Positions 19,786-31,937 of a stretch of DNA of 64,000 bases are shown here, piece by piece (position 1 is the stretch's first letter; every line of letters starts with the position of its first letter). The notes under the pieces are model-generated. The model was given only the letters and a program-made list of their open reading frames with translations, made no database searches and was not told where the DNA came from. The stretch is from Zingiber officinale (Eukaryota > Streptophyta > Magnoliopsida > Zingiberales > Zingiberaceae), in contig NC_055987.1 of the NCBI RefSeq assembly GCF_018446385.1, forward strand, positions 28,836,202 to 28,900,201, in the 5' to 3' direction. Both the position numbers and the translations under genes were made by a program.

Positions 19786-22700
19786 TTAGAGATGAGGTGT
19801 AGTTGTATGGTGCCTTGGTTCGTCGGAATTATCTAGGACAAGCTCCTCCAAAGATGCTCTAGATGAGCAACGAGACAGGGTTCCAGATTCAATTGTATTG
19901 GTCTCGTCGGTCTCGTCTATGGTTGATCCCAGTGAGCAAGTTGATGTAATGGTTCCCGTTCGATAAAGCATTGGGTCACGCTTCGACTTCTCTTCTATGG
20001 TTGATCCCAGTGAGCAAGTTGATGTTATGGTTCCCGCTCGATAAAGCATTGGGTCACGCTGTGACTTCTCTTTCACTCTCCTACACCAGCTATGAAGAGA
20101 CTCCCTTACTCTCTCAGCAAGCAGAGACTTCTTGAATTTGGATCCCATCTGTACTTGCAACAGATATGCAGTTAGATCGCAGTGGAGGTAGTATTACAAG
20201 TGGCAAGTAGCGTAGGTTTATAGAATCTCTCAAATTTAAATTTAAAGAAATAGCAATTTGAAGTTGCAACATGTATGTGCTCGAGTGTGTGTAGTCTTCC
20301 TGGAGCATTAGCACCAAACAAACACTAACTTTACAATGCCGGTTGACATCAATGCTGAATAAAGGAGGAAGAAATCCTAAAGTTTTAGGAAAACCTGACC
20401 TGAGAAATTATCACATTAAGTGGTAATGTGCTGTAGCTGCACCAAAACTGAACTAGTAGCCTGCAAGATGAACCATCTCAGGCAAATCAAAGGCAAACTA
20501 CATGCCGTAGATGCATCTGCATAACATAAGATTCATTCAAGATGTTCATGGGAGCTACTGCATGCATTGATAATTCAGTGTCAAATTTCTGTAACTTTGT
20601 ATAATTGTTTTGGAGAAAAATAAATTTTCAAGTAATTCTCACAGTTGATCATTATAACAATTGGTTTCGTGGCTCAACTTTGTATTTCTACAAAGTTTAG
20701 TTGCATTGAATACGACAGTTACATCGCTTGCAAGTTAGTTGGTATTGGCAATGTCCATAGACGCAGTCAGTTTGAAAAAGAGGTTCACGTCGTACCCCTT
20801 CACCAAAAATAATCCTAGTGAACTGCAGCACAGCTATATTTAAGAACAGAACTTAACCTCATTGAAACATTGGTTGCAAATTGGCTTATTGTTGCAAAAT
20901 GACCTAAATTAGTTATATTTCTTGTATACCCTCATTGAAATATTGAGTTGTTAATGAGATGGAATCCATTTCAAGAACTCCTAAATACCATTCAAGATGC
21001 GACTACAAAAGCAAAAATATCAGAGTTCCCAGTTATATACAAGTGACTATTTGAATCCTTCCCTGACATAGATGATAGAGCACTCCTAAGAGCAATAGCA
21101 ATATTCAGATCAAGGGGTCACTGCACCTTATCTATAATTTTTAGTTCTACCTTCTCAAAATTTCCATCTCTTTCATTACCCATATTTCAACTACCCTTCT
21201 TTTCTTGCTAATCTCAACTTAGAATATGTACTTTAGACCTCGTTTGGAACTTTCATCAAATAAAAATATATGATTGAGATATAGGAAGATACCTTGGCTA
21301 AATAACCTATATTTTGGAAAAGAAATGTGCAGAATGTTACGAAAGAGTTAAATGAGTAATCAGCTTGAAAGCTGAAAGAAAAAAAAGGCATCCCTCCTAA
21401 CAACCACTTAGCAACAGCATGAACCACTTTGTTAAACTACCTTTTAACAAAACACCAAATCCACAAAATAATCTTTGCCTAACACCCCCCCGGTATCCTT
21501 AACTAAAGCTTCATTAAACCAAGCTAGAACATTTCAATTTTCACAGTCAACAGCAAGCAGAGAATTACAGAAAACCTCAAAACAGATGTTGGTACCACAG
21601 TTGAAAATTAATAACATGTTTAGGGTATTTATTGCATAATCAACATACTTACCCTGAAATCAAGCGAATAACAATCATATAATGGTTGTTCATGAAACAT
21701 GATTGTGAACTTAAATCCCACTGCAAAAGGAGTTTCCATGTTAGTAATTTGGTGAGAATGACTAGCATAAAAGTGCAAGAAGCTATGTTCAAATACAATT
21801 ATCAGCACAACAAAGAATCTGAGGAGACAACATAATGAAGAGTTGACTTCTGTTCCTTAATAAAACATATAGATAAGAAAAATGTCATATACGAACCTTT
21901 CAATTATTGTTGCATAATATGGCAATTTGAAACCAGAATCCATCAATTTTTTATGGCATGTGCTGACCGATACTTGGGCAAGTTGATTATGAAAACAAAA
22001 AACCTCGTCTCAACCATTTGGGATTAACCACATGGAACTTATCTCACCATTAAGCTCATGTAAAGGTCATAATACCTATGCCATTTTGTTCTCTTTTATT
22101 ATATCAACAAGAGTTTTCTTTGATCACCTCTTAAACAAGTTAGAAATACATACTACATAAGACACAATAAGTTAGACAATATATTTTCTATCTCCTTACA
22201 ACTCTAGAAAATACCCAAAGGACATACATATTCTATTTACAACAGTTGTAACCCAAAGATTCTACATATGTACGAGTAACTTCAATTAGACAAATAAACG
22301 ACAAATATATATGAAGGTCGTGCTATAAAAAATTATTTAGAGATGTCCAGAAAAGTCAAAACCCATTTTTAGACTAGTTAAATAAAATACATTTACTGAC
22401 ATCTTACCAAAGACCAGATGAATGTTGCCATCTCGAAAGCATTCTGAAAGATTTTTTTTAAAAAAATGTTAGAAAACAGAAACAGAAAATACAAGCAACA
22501 ATGTTTGATTCACCTGAAAGGAAATGAATTGTATCAACCACAATAGTATTTCAGGTTTGCCAAACCAAAAGAGATCATCACGTGGCTTTAGCTGTGTTCC
22601 AATGCATGGATCTGTTGCCCCAGCAACATCGAGAGCTAATTGAGCAACAACTTGTTCAAGTTTGGTTCCCACTAACATTGCCAACTGTGTAATGTCAAAG

Positions 22701-25700
22701 AATGGAAGCTACAAATGGGATACAAAGTAGAAAAAACATTCATATTTTGAGATTAGAAAAGAACATGGAAATGCTTACTATGGCAGGGATGAAAGATAAC
22801 CAGAAGTAGATATTAACCCCTGCAAAATTGAAGACATCAAAGATGTTGTAGAAAAAAAGAAAGGTGTAAGGAACTTATTAAAAAACAATTCTTGCCATGA
22901 ATGTTCACAAGAATACACAATATTGCATATGCCCAAAGTGGCCAGCTGCAACACAAACAAACAAAAGAACTCCAATTAGAACAGCTAATCCAGGTTTGTT
23001 AAACTTCATCAAAATGGAATTGATATTGTGCTAATTTTAAGACAAGATGTAATTAGAAAAAAAAAGAGTAAGAAGTAGAGGTGTCAAACAGGCCACGCAT
23101 AGCGTGGCACTGGCCTAAGCCCAAGTTGGGCAGTATCTTGCTATGCCCAAGGCCACACCCATTATCCAAATAACCCTTCTTTTTATTAACAATCAATTAA
23201 GAGGATGTTTTAGCTCTTTTAAAATATTAATCCTATTTTTCCTTTCTTCAATTACTCATCTCATTCTCTGTATAAAAATTATGAAAGAAAAATATCATAT
23301 TACTTATGCTAATGGAATAACTATTACATAGGTATATATAGGACTTTAGAGTTAATCCTAACCTAAAACACAAACCGCTCCATCAATAACCATATTAATA
23401 CTAATAGTTCTAACACTCCTCAAGCAAGAGCATAGATATTTTCTATGCCCAACTTATACATGAACTAGAGATACCCTAATAACAAGACTATAAATTGCAC
23501 CAAATAACGAAATAAAAATATGACACTTGCATTCAGGTGAAACAAAACTAGGCGATAGGATTGCAAGCATAAGCTACCAATGGGTATGCCCACATTCTCT
23601 TTGATCAAAGGATTTAGGATAAAAGCCTCTCCTCAAGGACAACCTCTGTGAAAAATCTTTTATAACCTTAAACAGGTTGCCATATAGAAATTATGGAAAG
23701 GAAATATTATACAAATAATTAGTATACGGCTATATAAGCCTCTGGTCATGGCCTAAACTAAAAAATACTTGAGTGGGATTCTCACATTCTGCAATTCAAC
23801 TGGAGCTAACTTCATGGAGGTTAGAGCCCCGAGATTGCAACACATCTTATGGCTGCACATATTCTTTTGTCCCGTCTTAAAGTTGAACTAAGCATCTCTT
23901 ATCTAGCTATCTAGATGGCAGCTTTATGGGGGCAATATATCTTCTAGACCAGGTTGGAGCTGAACCAACAACATCCAAACACTCGACAGTTAAAGTTCCA
24001 TACATCAGCAAGCATTCATAGAAAAAACATTTCTTCAACATTCGACAGTTAAAGATTAGAATATGTATCCATTAATTAACATGTTCATATTATAAATATA
24101 TTTAGAATTATAAAAAAAAATTACAGCATAAATCATTAAAAATAATAAAATGGTTTTATGTTATTATATTTTTACGTATTTTGTTTCTTCTCAAACCCAT
24201 AAGTCCCTGGTACAGCCCAATGACATCTCTAGTAAGAAATCCTAGATATTGTAAAGAATATAAATGTCAGATGCAATTAATAGAACAGTATAGAAAAGGC
24301 TCAAAGTGAGAGATGGGCAGATATAGAACTTAGATGCTAGTCAAGATCCTAGAAAGTATATGAATATCTTCAAAGAAGTAACTACTATGTGCTTCCTGAA
24401 CCTAAAATTTAAAAGAATACCAGTAATGGCACTCATCTAAGAGACAGTATTACAAAGAACAAAAAAAGATGAGGGCACAAGGAAAGAGCACATCAACCTA
24501 ATCAGTTTTTACTTTGTTAAAAGAGTACATCAACCTGATCAAATTTGTAGTGAGAACAACCATACACATCAAAAAATTTGAACACATCAGGACATTAAAA
24601 AGTCATGGAGAGGATCTGGTCAAGTAATTAATCTGCCCATATTCTCTACGACTACTAACTATGCCAAGAAATTTAGTAAAAAGGATGTCAACATCAGTGT
24701 CTCATCGTGTAAATAACACACAGTGTCCATATAAGAAATGAAATTTACTGCCATTAAATCATTATACCTCCCTTAAAATGTATCTATCAATATAGATTGG
24801 AAAGACAAATTGAGAATATATCTAGAATCAGAGTAACTAGAGGCTTTCTAGTAATGCTAGGATTTAATGGACCAGTTGATAGTCACACATAGAAACACAG
24901 CTATTATGTCAAAGTAATAGCAGTGCCAAACTATATCAAATTACTTGTAAGTACCTGATACCAACACTTCGATAAAACTCATCTTCCATGCTCCGGACCA
25001 TATATTTGTGAAAATTATAAGAAAGTGGCAATTTGTGATTCTGCAATGCGAAATAGAAGAAATATGTTAGCTAGATCAAACTAATGCAGTGCGCCCCTCA
25101 AAGAAAATTAATATAGTCCATGAATCATTCAGTAGCCATGGTAATGTGGTGTAAGAGATTGATCGGCAAAAAGAGAAGTTGCATGCCACAGGTATGTAGG
25201 AAAGGCTTGTGAAAAAGGTAATGCATCAGCAGCTGTAGATGAAAGTTTCAAATGAGATACTTACAGTGATGAAGCCTAATCGCAGTGCTAGGTAGTCTGA
25301 CTTTGCTATAGAACCCTTGAATTGGCGAATGAAACAAAGCTACAAGGAAGTCGACAACATCAGAACTCAGAATCATGTTTGACACTGCTTACGATGTAAA
25401 TCACCATTAGTAACTGGTTGGTCAAATAAAGATCTTTCAGCTCAAAATATGTTGCTACAGTCCATTCTTTCCCTAACAACCAGTGTATTTGTCATATGGT
25501 TTGTTGAAAGGCCAACCTGGCTATTTGAATTTTACACATCAAATGTTTCTGGCATCTGCAAAGCCTCACTGTTTGGTAAGTTAATATGACACATTAGTAT
25601 CATTTTTTAAACAAAGATTATGAATTGGTTAGAGTGATACACGCTGGCTTTAATCTTTTTCTCATTGGAAGTGTTGTAGAGTGGAATTTGATGAGTTCAA

Positions 25701-28026
25701 GTAGTTGGTCACTTCATAACCTTATTATAATTGTTTATTCTACTACCATTGGAAAATAGAAACGATGATGGCACACATGCTTCGACGAGGGTAAAGATCT
25801 GTATTCTCCAGAAACTAGATTTGTCAACAAAGTCATATTGGTAAGTATCTTAAATGCATAAAGTTACAAAACTGCTGATTTGCAATCTATACATTTTTCA
25901 TTTTAACTTCAGGTACATACTATATAAGAGTGCAGGCAACTTGGTATATAGTAGTCATAATTAATAATACGCCTTAAGCACTAGTAAATATTTTCTTAGC
26001 ATACCCTCAAGCATGTCATAAGTAGATAAAACAAAATTGATAATCATATAGATGAAGCTCGATATCTTTTTCTTACTATTGGTAATATAGAGATTCAATG
26101 TGAACCTTAATCATCACTGGAAAACAATAACAAATTAAAAGGAAGTTGCAATAAGTTTTGAAATAACCTTAATAGCTTATTTCTAAGTATTGTTTAAGTA
26201 ACCAGATGGACCAGTGTAATTCACCAACTTCATAACAGCATAGAAATAGGCCAAGCATATCCAAATAGTTAGAATACACAGCTGGTTTACTGTCAGTGTA
26301 TAGAACAAGCATCTCCAACCCCTATCAATTGAGCAGGTAAATAGTCATTGTCCAAATAAATATATTATTACAAGATAGAGGCAGCAAGTTCACTAAACCA
26401 CATCAACTTTAAGTTTTGAGAATACATTCTCTAAGAAAACGAGAGGATAAAGCATTAAATGTAGTTTGAATCAAATCTCACCATCCAAATAAGAATCTTG
26501 TTCTTGCTCCATGGATGTGATGCATGATGAAATACAAATGTACTCTGTCGCTTCATCATATTTCTTCTCCTTGCTTCAATGAAAAAAGAAGCAGAATTCA
26601 TTTAGATAGCCAAACATATAGCTCTGACAATGATTATTTGAAGAGGAAAAAAAAGGTGAAATAGCTGAAAGTTACATTGCCTTCTCATGCTGGTAGGTTG
26701 AATACTAAAACTATTCACAAAGTAGAACCAATTCATTAGCATATCAACCTCAACCACTAGATAAAAATGCTTGTCTAACTTAGTAGCTCACCCATCTAAC
26801 ATATAAACCCAGCTATTAGCTAACAATTCACCAAGTGCAAGTAAATTAAGATGTCATAATCTTCTCACTTAAGCCTTGATGTCCCAATGAAATCTCATCC
26901 TTTACAACATCTGATACCAATTATCATAACCCACTCAAATAAGGAAACTAAAAGTTAACAGGTTCTTTCGACTCCAAGTTGATAGTAGCTCATTTATGTA
27001 AGTTCATAAATCTCCTTTCTCAGCCCAAGATCCAAATGTGAATAATCACCTACAAAAAAAGAAAATTAATTTACAAGCATTGTGAGTTTACCTTGCAAAT
27101 CCTCAGTAAAAAGTGGATATGCTTGGATCTCCCACTTCCTCCAGCTATAAATCTTCAACTCCAAATGCATACTGATTTACCACTAGTACATATGACATGC
27201 TTGAAGGAGAGAGTACACAAAAAAGCAACGGTACCTTGATCATAGACAAAACAACGGTGACGAAGCTGTACAAAACATGAGTGATTCCAAGAATGAACAG
27301 GAAGCGGTGAAGCTGCTCCAATCCTTCAAACGAGACGAAGGGCTCATAACCCTGAAGACGAAGATCCATCAACCAGAATTCAAAGCAACGAACCAAGCAT
27401 CTCCTAATCATAGCTCACTTCCTGACAATGGTTCGCAGGTGCTTCAAGTAAAGGGTCCCCAGTAATAACAACAGCCGAACGGTTCTGATCCGAGCTGCCA
27501 TCAGTAGCCGCCAAAAGATCGTCAAAATCGGCCTCGGAGCAAATGTAGAAGCGGCTGCTGAAGAGAGACGACGGGACGCAAATATCTGATATCCACCTCG
27601 CTGTCTGGCTCAGCATTAACGAGATGAGCCCCAGCAACATGAGCTCTTCAATTAAAAAAAAAACACGACTTTTGCTCACAAAAGCATAAAAAAAAAATCT
27701 TTTATTATGGAATAGAAATGGAAAAACCGCGAGACTTTATGCAATCACCTTCACGGATCTTCTCGAGGGCGGCGAGCATGGCCTTCCGCTTCGTCTTCCT
27801 CAACCACTGCGGAGCGCAAGAACGCATCAGAAGAAACGAACAATGGGTAGAATAGTGATCTTCTTGTGACGTGTAGAGGACGGAGAGAGAGAGAGAGAAA
27901 AAAAATAATTACCTTTCCGAACCGGTAGATTGATCGCTCAACGACGAAGCAAACGGCGACCATGACGGTGGTGACAGTGGCGACGGACCACGTCGGGGTC
28001 TCGGCGAGAGATCTTCCATCGCCCAT
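19786..28026 (-). CDS. MLO-family seven-transmembrane protein, 15 exons, 539 aa
   Basis: MLO proteins are plasma-membrane seven-pass proteins with a cytosolic calmodulin-binding tail; members act in powdery-mildew susceptibility, pollen-tube reception and root responses, partly as calcium channels. Exons: 28026-27913, 27806-27749, 27645-27419, 27351-27235, 27152-27092, 26573-26482, 25339-25265, 25040-24955, 22945-22896, 22819-22779, 22684-22514, 22443-22408, 21720-21653, 20460-20400, 20148-19786. They join to one 1620-nt frame. Family marks are [15 protein letters not shown] at the N-terminus, [16 protein letters not shown] in exon 4, TLPLNVI before the tail, and an amphipathic calmodulin-binding helix with [10 protein letters not shown] in exon 15. 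The tail MGSKFKK...ESLHSW resembles the AtMLO4/11/14 clade (inference). Intron 9 has a GC donor. A 78-bp in-frame duplication follows the calmodulin-binding helix. No disruption is seen. Confidence 0.93.
19912..20067 (-). repeat. 78-bp tandem duplication in the MLO last exon
   Basis: Two adjacent 26-codon units (20067-19990 and 19989-19912) encode nearly the same peptide ([19 protein letters not shown] and so on), residues about 447-472 and 473-498. The duplication is in frame and just C-terminal to the calmodulin-binding helix. Confidence 0.93.
23076..24231. mobile_element. Small non-autonomous hAT-like element in MLO intron 8
   Basis: The ends form an inverted repeat, TAGAGGTGTCA and (reversed) TAGAGATGTCA. 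The flanks GTAAGAAG (23068-23075) and GTAAGAAA (24232-24239) look like an 8-bp target duplication with one difference. It is 1156 bp and has no transposase ORF. TAG ends with 8-bp duplications are typical of hAT elements. Confidence 0.68.
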
Positions 28027-29099
28027 ATCCCTTCCTCCTCTCTCTCGCTCTTTGCTCGACCAATCCCGATCTCGCCATGTCTTGAAGCGGGTCGAGTGAT
28101 GCGAGGAGAAAGTTTTTTTTTTCACTCTTTTTTAATTGCGGCGCATTTCGGGAATTCAGTGGAGGAAAGCGAACGGGTGGAGGACCTCCGAGTCTCCGAC
28201 ATCCCCGTTCGCACAAGGTTGAAGGAAATAAATGACGTCCATATTTTAAGGGACACAACGTCTCGTACACAAAGTTACCGGACCTCACAAGACATGGTCT
28301 GATGGGGCCAAATTAGCCGTATCTCTGGAGCGCTGAATGGGCTATCTGACTTTGCGTACCTTGAATTTTTCCATTTTTGAAGGGGAGGCAGTTTCAAGGA
28401 AACGAGCGAAGTAAGGTGTTGACTAGAGAGCGACATTAGATCACACGGTCTCTAAAGCATGCGGTGTCGAGCTTAAAAGAAGAATTCATTTACATTTTAT
28501 GTTGGGGTGGCACTCATAGAAAGCCCGACCACGTGATTGCACGTGGGGGGTGTGACATACGAAACGGGCTGGGTCGCCTCGGGGCTCAGTGTCAATCGTG
28601 CGCTGGCCCAACCTGGATTGCCGGGATTTTTTAATATAATTTCCAGTTTTATGTTCTATTTTAAAAAATATTTTTTTATAAATTTAAGATCATTTTTAAT
28701 AATTTTTTGTAAAATTTTTTTTAAAAAAAAATCACTATCTTAGACCAAATTCCTGTAGCTTCACCCTGAATAAATTTATCAATTAAAATAATAATAAATT
28801 AATTACAGAGTCCATTAAAATAAATAAGAATCAGGATTGTATTATCAATATTTAGTTTCAATTCTAAATTGAATATGAATATAATTGATAATGTTTGTTT
28901 TGAATTAATATAAATAATGGAAATCAAATAAATTTTCAATTTTATCTTATGAGTTAATGTATTAAAAATATTTAAAAATAAATTTTTTTTCTTTTTTAAA
29001 TAAAATAAATGTTACTTTAAAATTACAAGGCATTTTAGTTTTTTTTCCATTTTAATTTGTTTAGGTATTCCACCTATTCTATTATTAATTTATTTTCCA
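28027..29099. other. MLO upstream region and intergenic DNA
   Basis: The MLO promoter must lie here, reading to the left. I see no clear TATA box and no gene. 28500-28630 is GC-richer and contains CACGTG-like words (ACCACGTGATTGCACGTGGGG at about 28530). 28640-29095 is very AT-rich. Confidence 0.45.
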
Positions 29100-29739
29100 T
29101 TACCAGTGCATACAATCAAGACTACCTAACATGCCAGGGAAGTCATGTCTCTCATCATACATTTGAAGAAGATGTTGAATATCATCAGCATTTGACCTTC
29201 TCAAGTACCTATCACCAAATATTTCAACCACATATTCACAGAACTTGAAAAGACACCTGATGGCAGTTGATTCACCCATATGTAGGTACTCATCAAGATG
29301 ATCGGCAGGGACTCCGTAAGCCAGTTGACGAATCGTAGTGATGCATTTTTGTAGTAGTGACAATCCTTTTCTTCGTACAGCATCATCCCTATATTGAAAA
29401 AATGTTGAATGATTCTCTAATGCATTCACTATGTAGAGGAATAACTCTCTTCGTATTCGAAATATTTTATCGTGGTACACTTGGTTTATAGAGAAATAAT
29501 CATTGATGAGTCTCTCATGCTCGGCTTCACGATTTCTTTGGACGAACCTTCTTCTGCGTGTGCCCTTCCTCTAATATGCTTCCGTAAGTTGTTGGTGTTG
29601 TTGAAGAACCAATAACATCAGTTCTTCACCCGGATCATAAGCTTGCTTATCGATTTCAACATGGACTTTGTCTTCGCTTGTCGAGCTGGAATTTGAGCTA
29701 GAGTTGTATGTAGAATGAGACAATTTTGGAGGAAACATG
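29100..29739 (-). pseudogene. PIF/Harbinger transposase, N-terminal half, broken
   Basis: This is a DDE transposase of the Harbinger (DDE_Tnp_4) family that would cut and paste its element. The frame begins at ATG 29739. It has a TAG where A-Y-stop-R-K-G is read (near 29572) and continues in frame with the family helix-rich domain (CITTIRQLAYGVPADHLDEY, RCLFKFCEYVVEIFGDRYLR). The last recognisable piece is FPGMLGSLDCMHW, which carries the first catalytic Asp; then the homology stops at about 29100, so the remaining DDE residues are missing. A tandem array of about 14 bp lies in its upstream region. It pairs with the SANT-like ORF at 30104-30932. Confidence 0.82.
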
Positions 29740-29829
29740 TTTTAGTATACATGTTTAAGAAATAGTATGATTATGGAATGAAAATCTCGTAGCACAACAT
29801 GTCTATATATATTATTTTTCTCATGTAAT

Positions 29830-29995
29830 GTCTAGTTTGCAATGGCTAGTTTGCAACGTCTAGTTGCAATGACTAATTTGCAACGATTAGTTTGCAACGG
29901 CTAATTTGTAACGCCTAGTTTGCAACGGCTAGTTTCCAATGACTAGTTGCAACCGCTAGTTTCCAACGGCTAGTTTACAATGACTATTTTGTAAA
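29830..29995. repeat. GCAACGGCTAGTTT tandem array
   Basis: About ten degenerate copies of a 14-bp unit (GCAACGGCTAGTTT) lie between the transposase and the ORF1 pseudogene. They could be transposase-binding repeats; that is a guess. Confidence 0.7.
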
Positions 29996-30103
29996 ATTAT
30001 AATCATTGGAAATCACATTAATTGAAATGAAAAATACAATAATTAAAAATCACAATCACTTGAAAATATAATAACGCTAGAAAATGAACGTTGAGTAAAC
30101 AAT

Positions 30104-30932
30104 TTAGATATTCCATCTCGACCTAATATCCTGGCATAAACATTCATGTATGATAAGTTGCTCCTTTGTCATCTGCGAGGTATCTTTGTTCAATATTTCG
30201 TAATCCTTCAACTTCAAGCGATGATTCTTTGCTTTTGATTTGGACAAGACAGTTTTTGCCTTAATCTCCTTTACTTCGAGTTGTTTTTGTTTCAGATCGA
30301 CTTCGGACTTCTTCACGCTTGTGTACTCAGTGAACTTTGTGATAATATTGTTGTAGTTTACTGTCAGATCTTCCATGGTTGATTTTATTTTGTCTTTTTC
30401 CTTTCTTTTTGTTGCATTTTGTCCCATTGGACGAGTATCTTCATCATCCAAGTCTATACTCACATCTTGGTTGGAGGATATGTTACTTGCTCCTGACTCT
30501 GAGGTCCTCGTCTTATTTGTGGCCTCAAAGTGATTAGCGGACTGTGGAGTAAATATAGGACGATTTTTGATAATTCTCCACACATGTTCATACGCAAACC
30601 TCAATATATCTTCGTTACTGTGACCACTTCGATATGAACTGTAAACACTATTGTAATTTGCATTTGAATCGATATACCTTCTTTTGGATTGTAGTGTGCC
30701 AATGTGACCGTATAACATTTGCACTTCTAGTGTTTGAACCTAGGCGAAGATTCTCATTGTAGTAGCTTGCAACACGTCCCCAAAAAGCATATGCCTTTTG
30801 ATCATTGTCGATTATTGGATCATTGCTAATAGTGACAAAACTTTTCGCTAAGACCTCATCTTCAACCTTTGTCCAACTTGAATGCTTTCTTGTACCCTCA
30901 GCATTTGAAACCGTTTTTTCAAAATTGACCAC
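30104..30932 (-). pseudogene. PIF/Harbinger ORF1 (Myb/SANT-like DNA-binding protein), frameshifted
   Basis: Harbinger elements encode a second, SANT/Myb-like protein that helps the transposase enter the nucleus and bind the ends. The N-terminal part (30932-30660) has the SANT-type pattern SSWTKVEDEVLAKSFV and FWGRVASYYNE. One frameshift near 30665 separates it from the C-terminal part (30724-30104), which has a serine-rich linker, a basic stretch and a NAM-associated C-terminal coiled coil (LKQKQLEVKEIKAKTVLSK) ending in CLCQDIRSRWNI. It shares orientation with the transposase fragment, as expected for one decayed element. Its terminal repeats were not found. Confidence 0.78.
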
Positions 30933-31937
30933 CTCAATTAGGGATTAATGGTCATAAAGTTGAGTCTCCGGGACAAAAGTCAGAGTTGCAGGTTCATTCG
31001 ACATCAAAGGAGTGAAAGACATACCAGTTGTGTGTGGGGTACCATATCCATGAACAACCGATGTCGTGAAATATGGATGACTCATGTTTTGCCAATATTC
31101 AGTTGGAAGCGGTTAATATGGACCTCGAGGGACATAATTCGGATGATTCATAGAATTTTCAAAACCTTAGAATTTTTGAAGATTTTGTGGAGGAAATAAC
31201 ATATTTGGAAATGGATGTGGGTATTGATAATTTGGTGGAATTTGTGGATTTTAGGAAGATGAATATTCTTGTGAGTTGGTTGTAGAATTCAAGAAATGTG
31301 TAAAAAATGTTTATTATTTTCATCCATTTCGGATAGAAAATAAGCTGGTAGGAACTTAAAAAAAAATGGGGAAAATATTTAGAGAGTAGAATTGAAAGAG
31401 TAGTAAGTTGGAATGAAAATATGTGTACATATTGATGGATATTTATAGATGAAATTTTGAACTAGCCGTTAAAAAATAGCCATTAAAAAACTAACCATTT
31501 TAACTTAATTTTTAATTTAAAAATTTATAATTTTTTTAATAAATAAATTTTTAAAAAATATACACATGCATGTTTGCTTGAATGCGTTCAAGCATAGGGG
31601 TATTATAATACCCCCTCCACAACGTCGATTAATGCACAGTTGGATTATAACATTACATTAACAACTGCGTTGCAGATGACCTAATATACATAGCTAATTC
31701 AAAGAGGGCTAAAATAATAATAATAAAAAACTTATAGGAGAGCTGCGGCTGACAAAGAGTGTTGCAACTTACGAAGGTGGGATGCGGTCAACAGAGGTGG
31801 GCTACAGCCGACGAAGGTGGGGCTATAGCTAACGGAGGAGATGGGAGAGAAGGAAGAGTTGCGACTACGGATGCAGCTGACAGAGGAGGATTGCGGCTGT
31901 GACTGACGGAGAAGGGCTGCCGCTGTGACCAATGGAG
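30933..31937. other. Remnant DNA between Harbinger and hAT elements
   Basis: No gene was recognised. A perfect 18-bp palindrome GGGGTATTATAATACCCC lies at about 31597-31614. 31735-31930 is an imperfect tandem repeat built on GCGGCTGACGGAGG-like words; ORFs there are repeat-driven. Confidence 0.5.
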
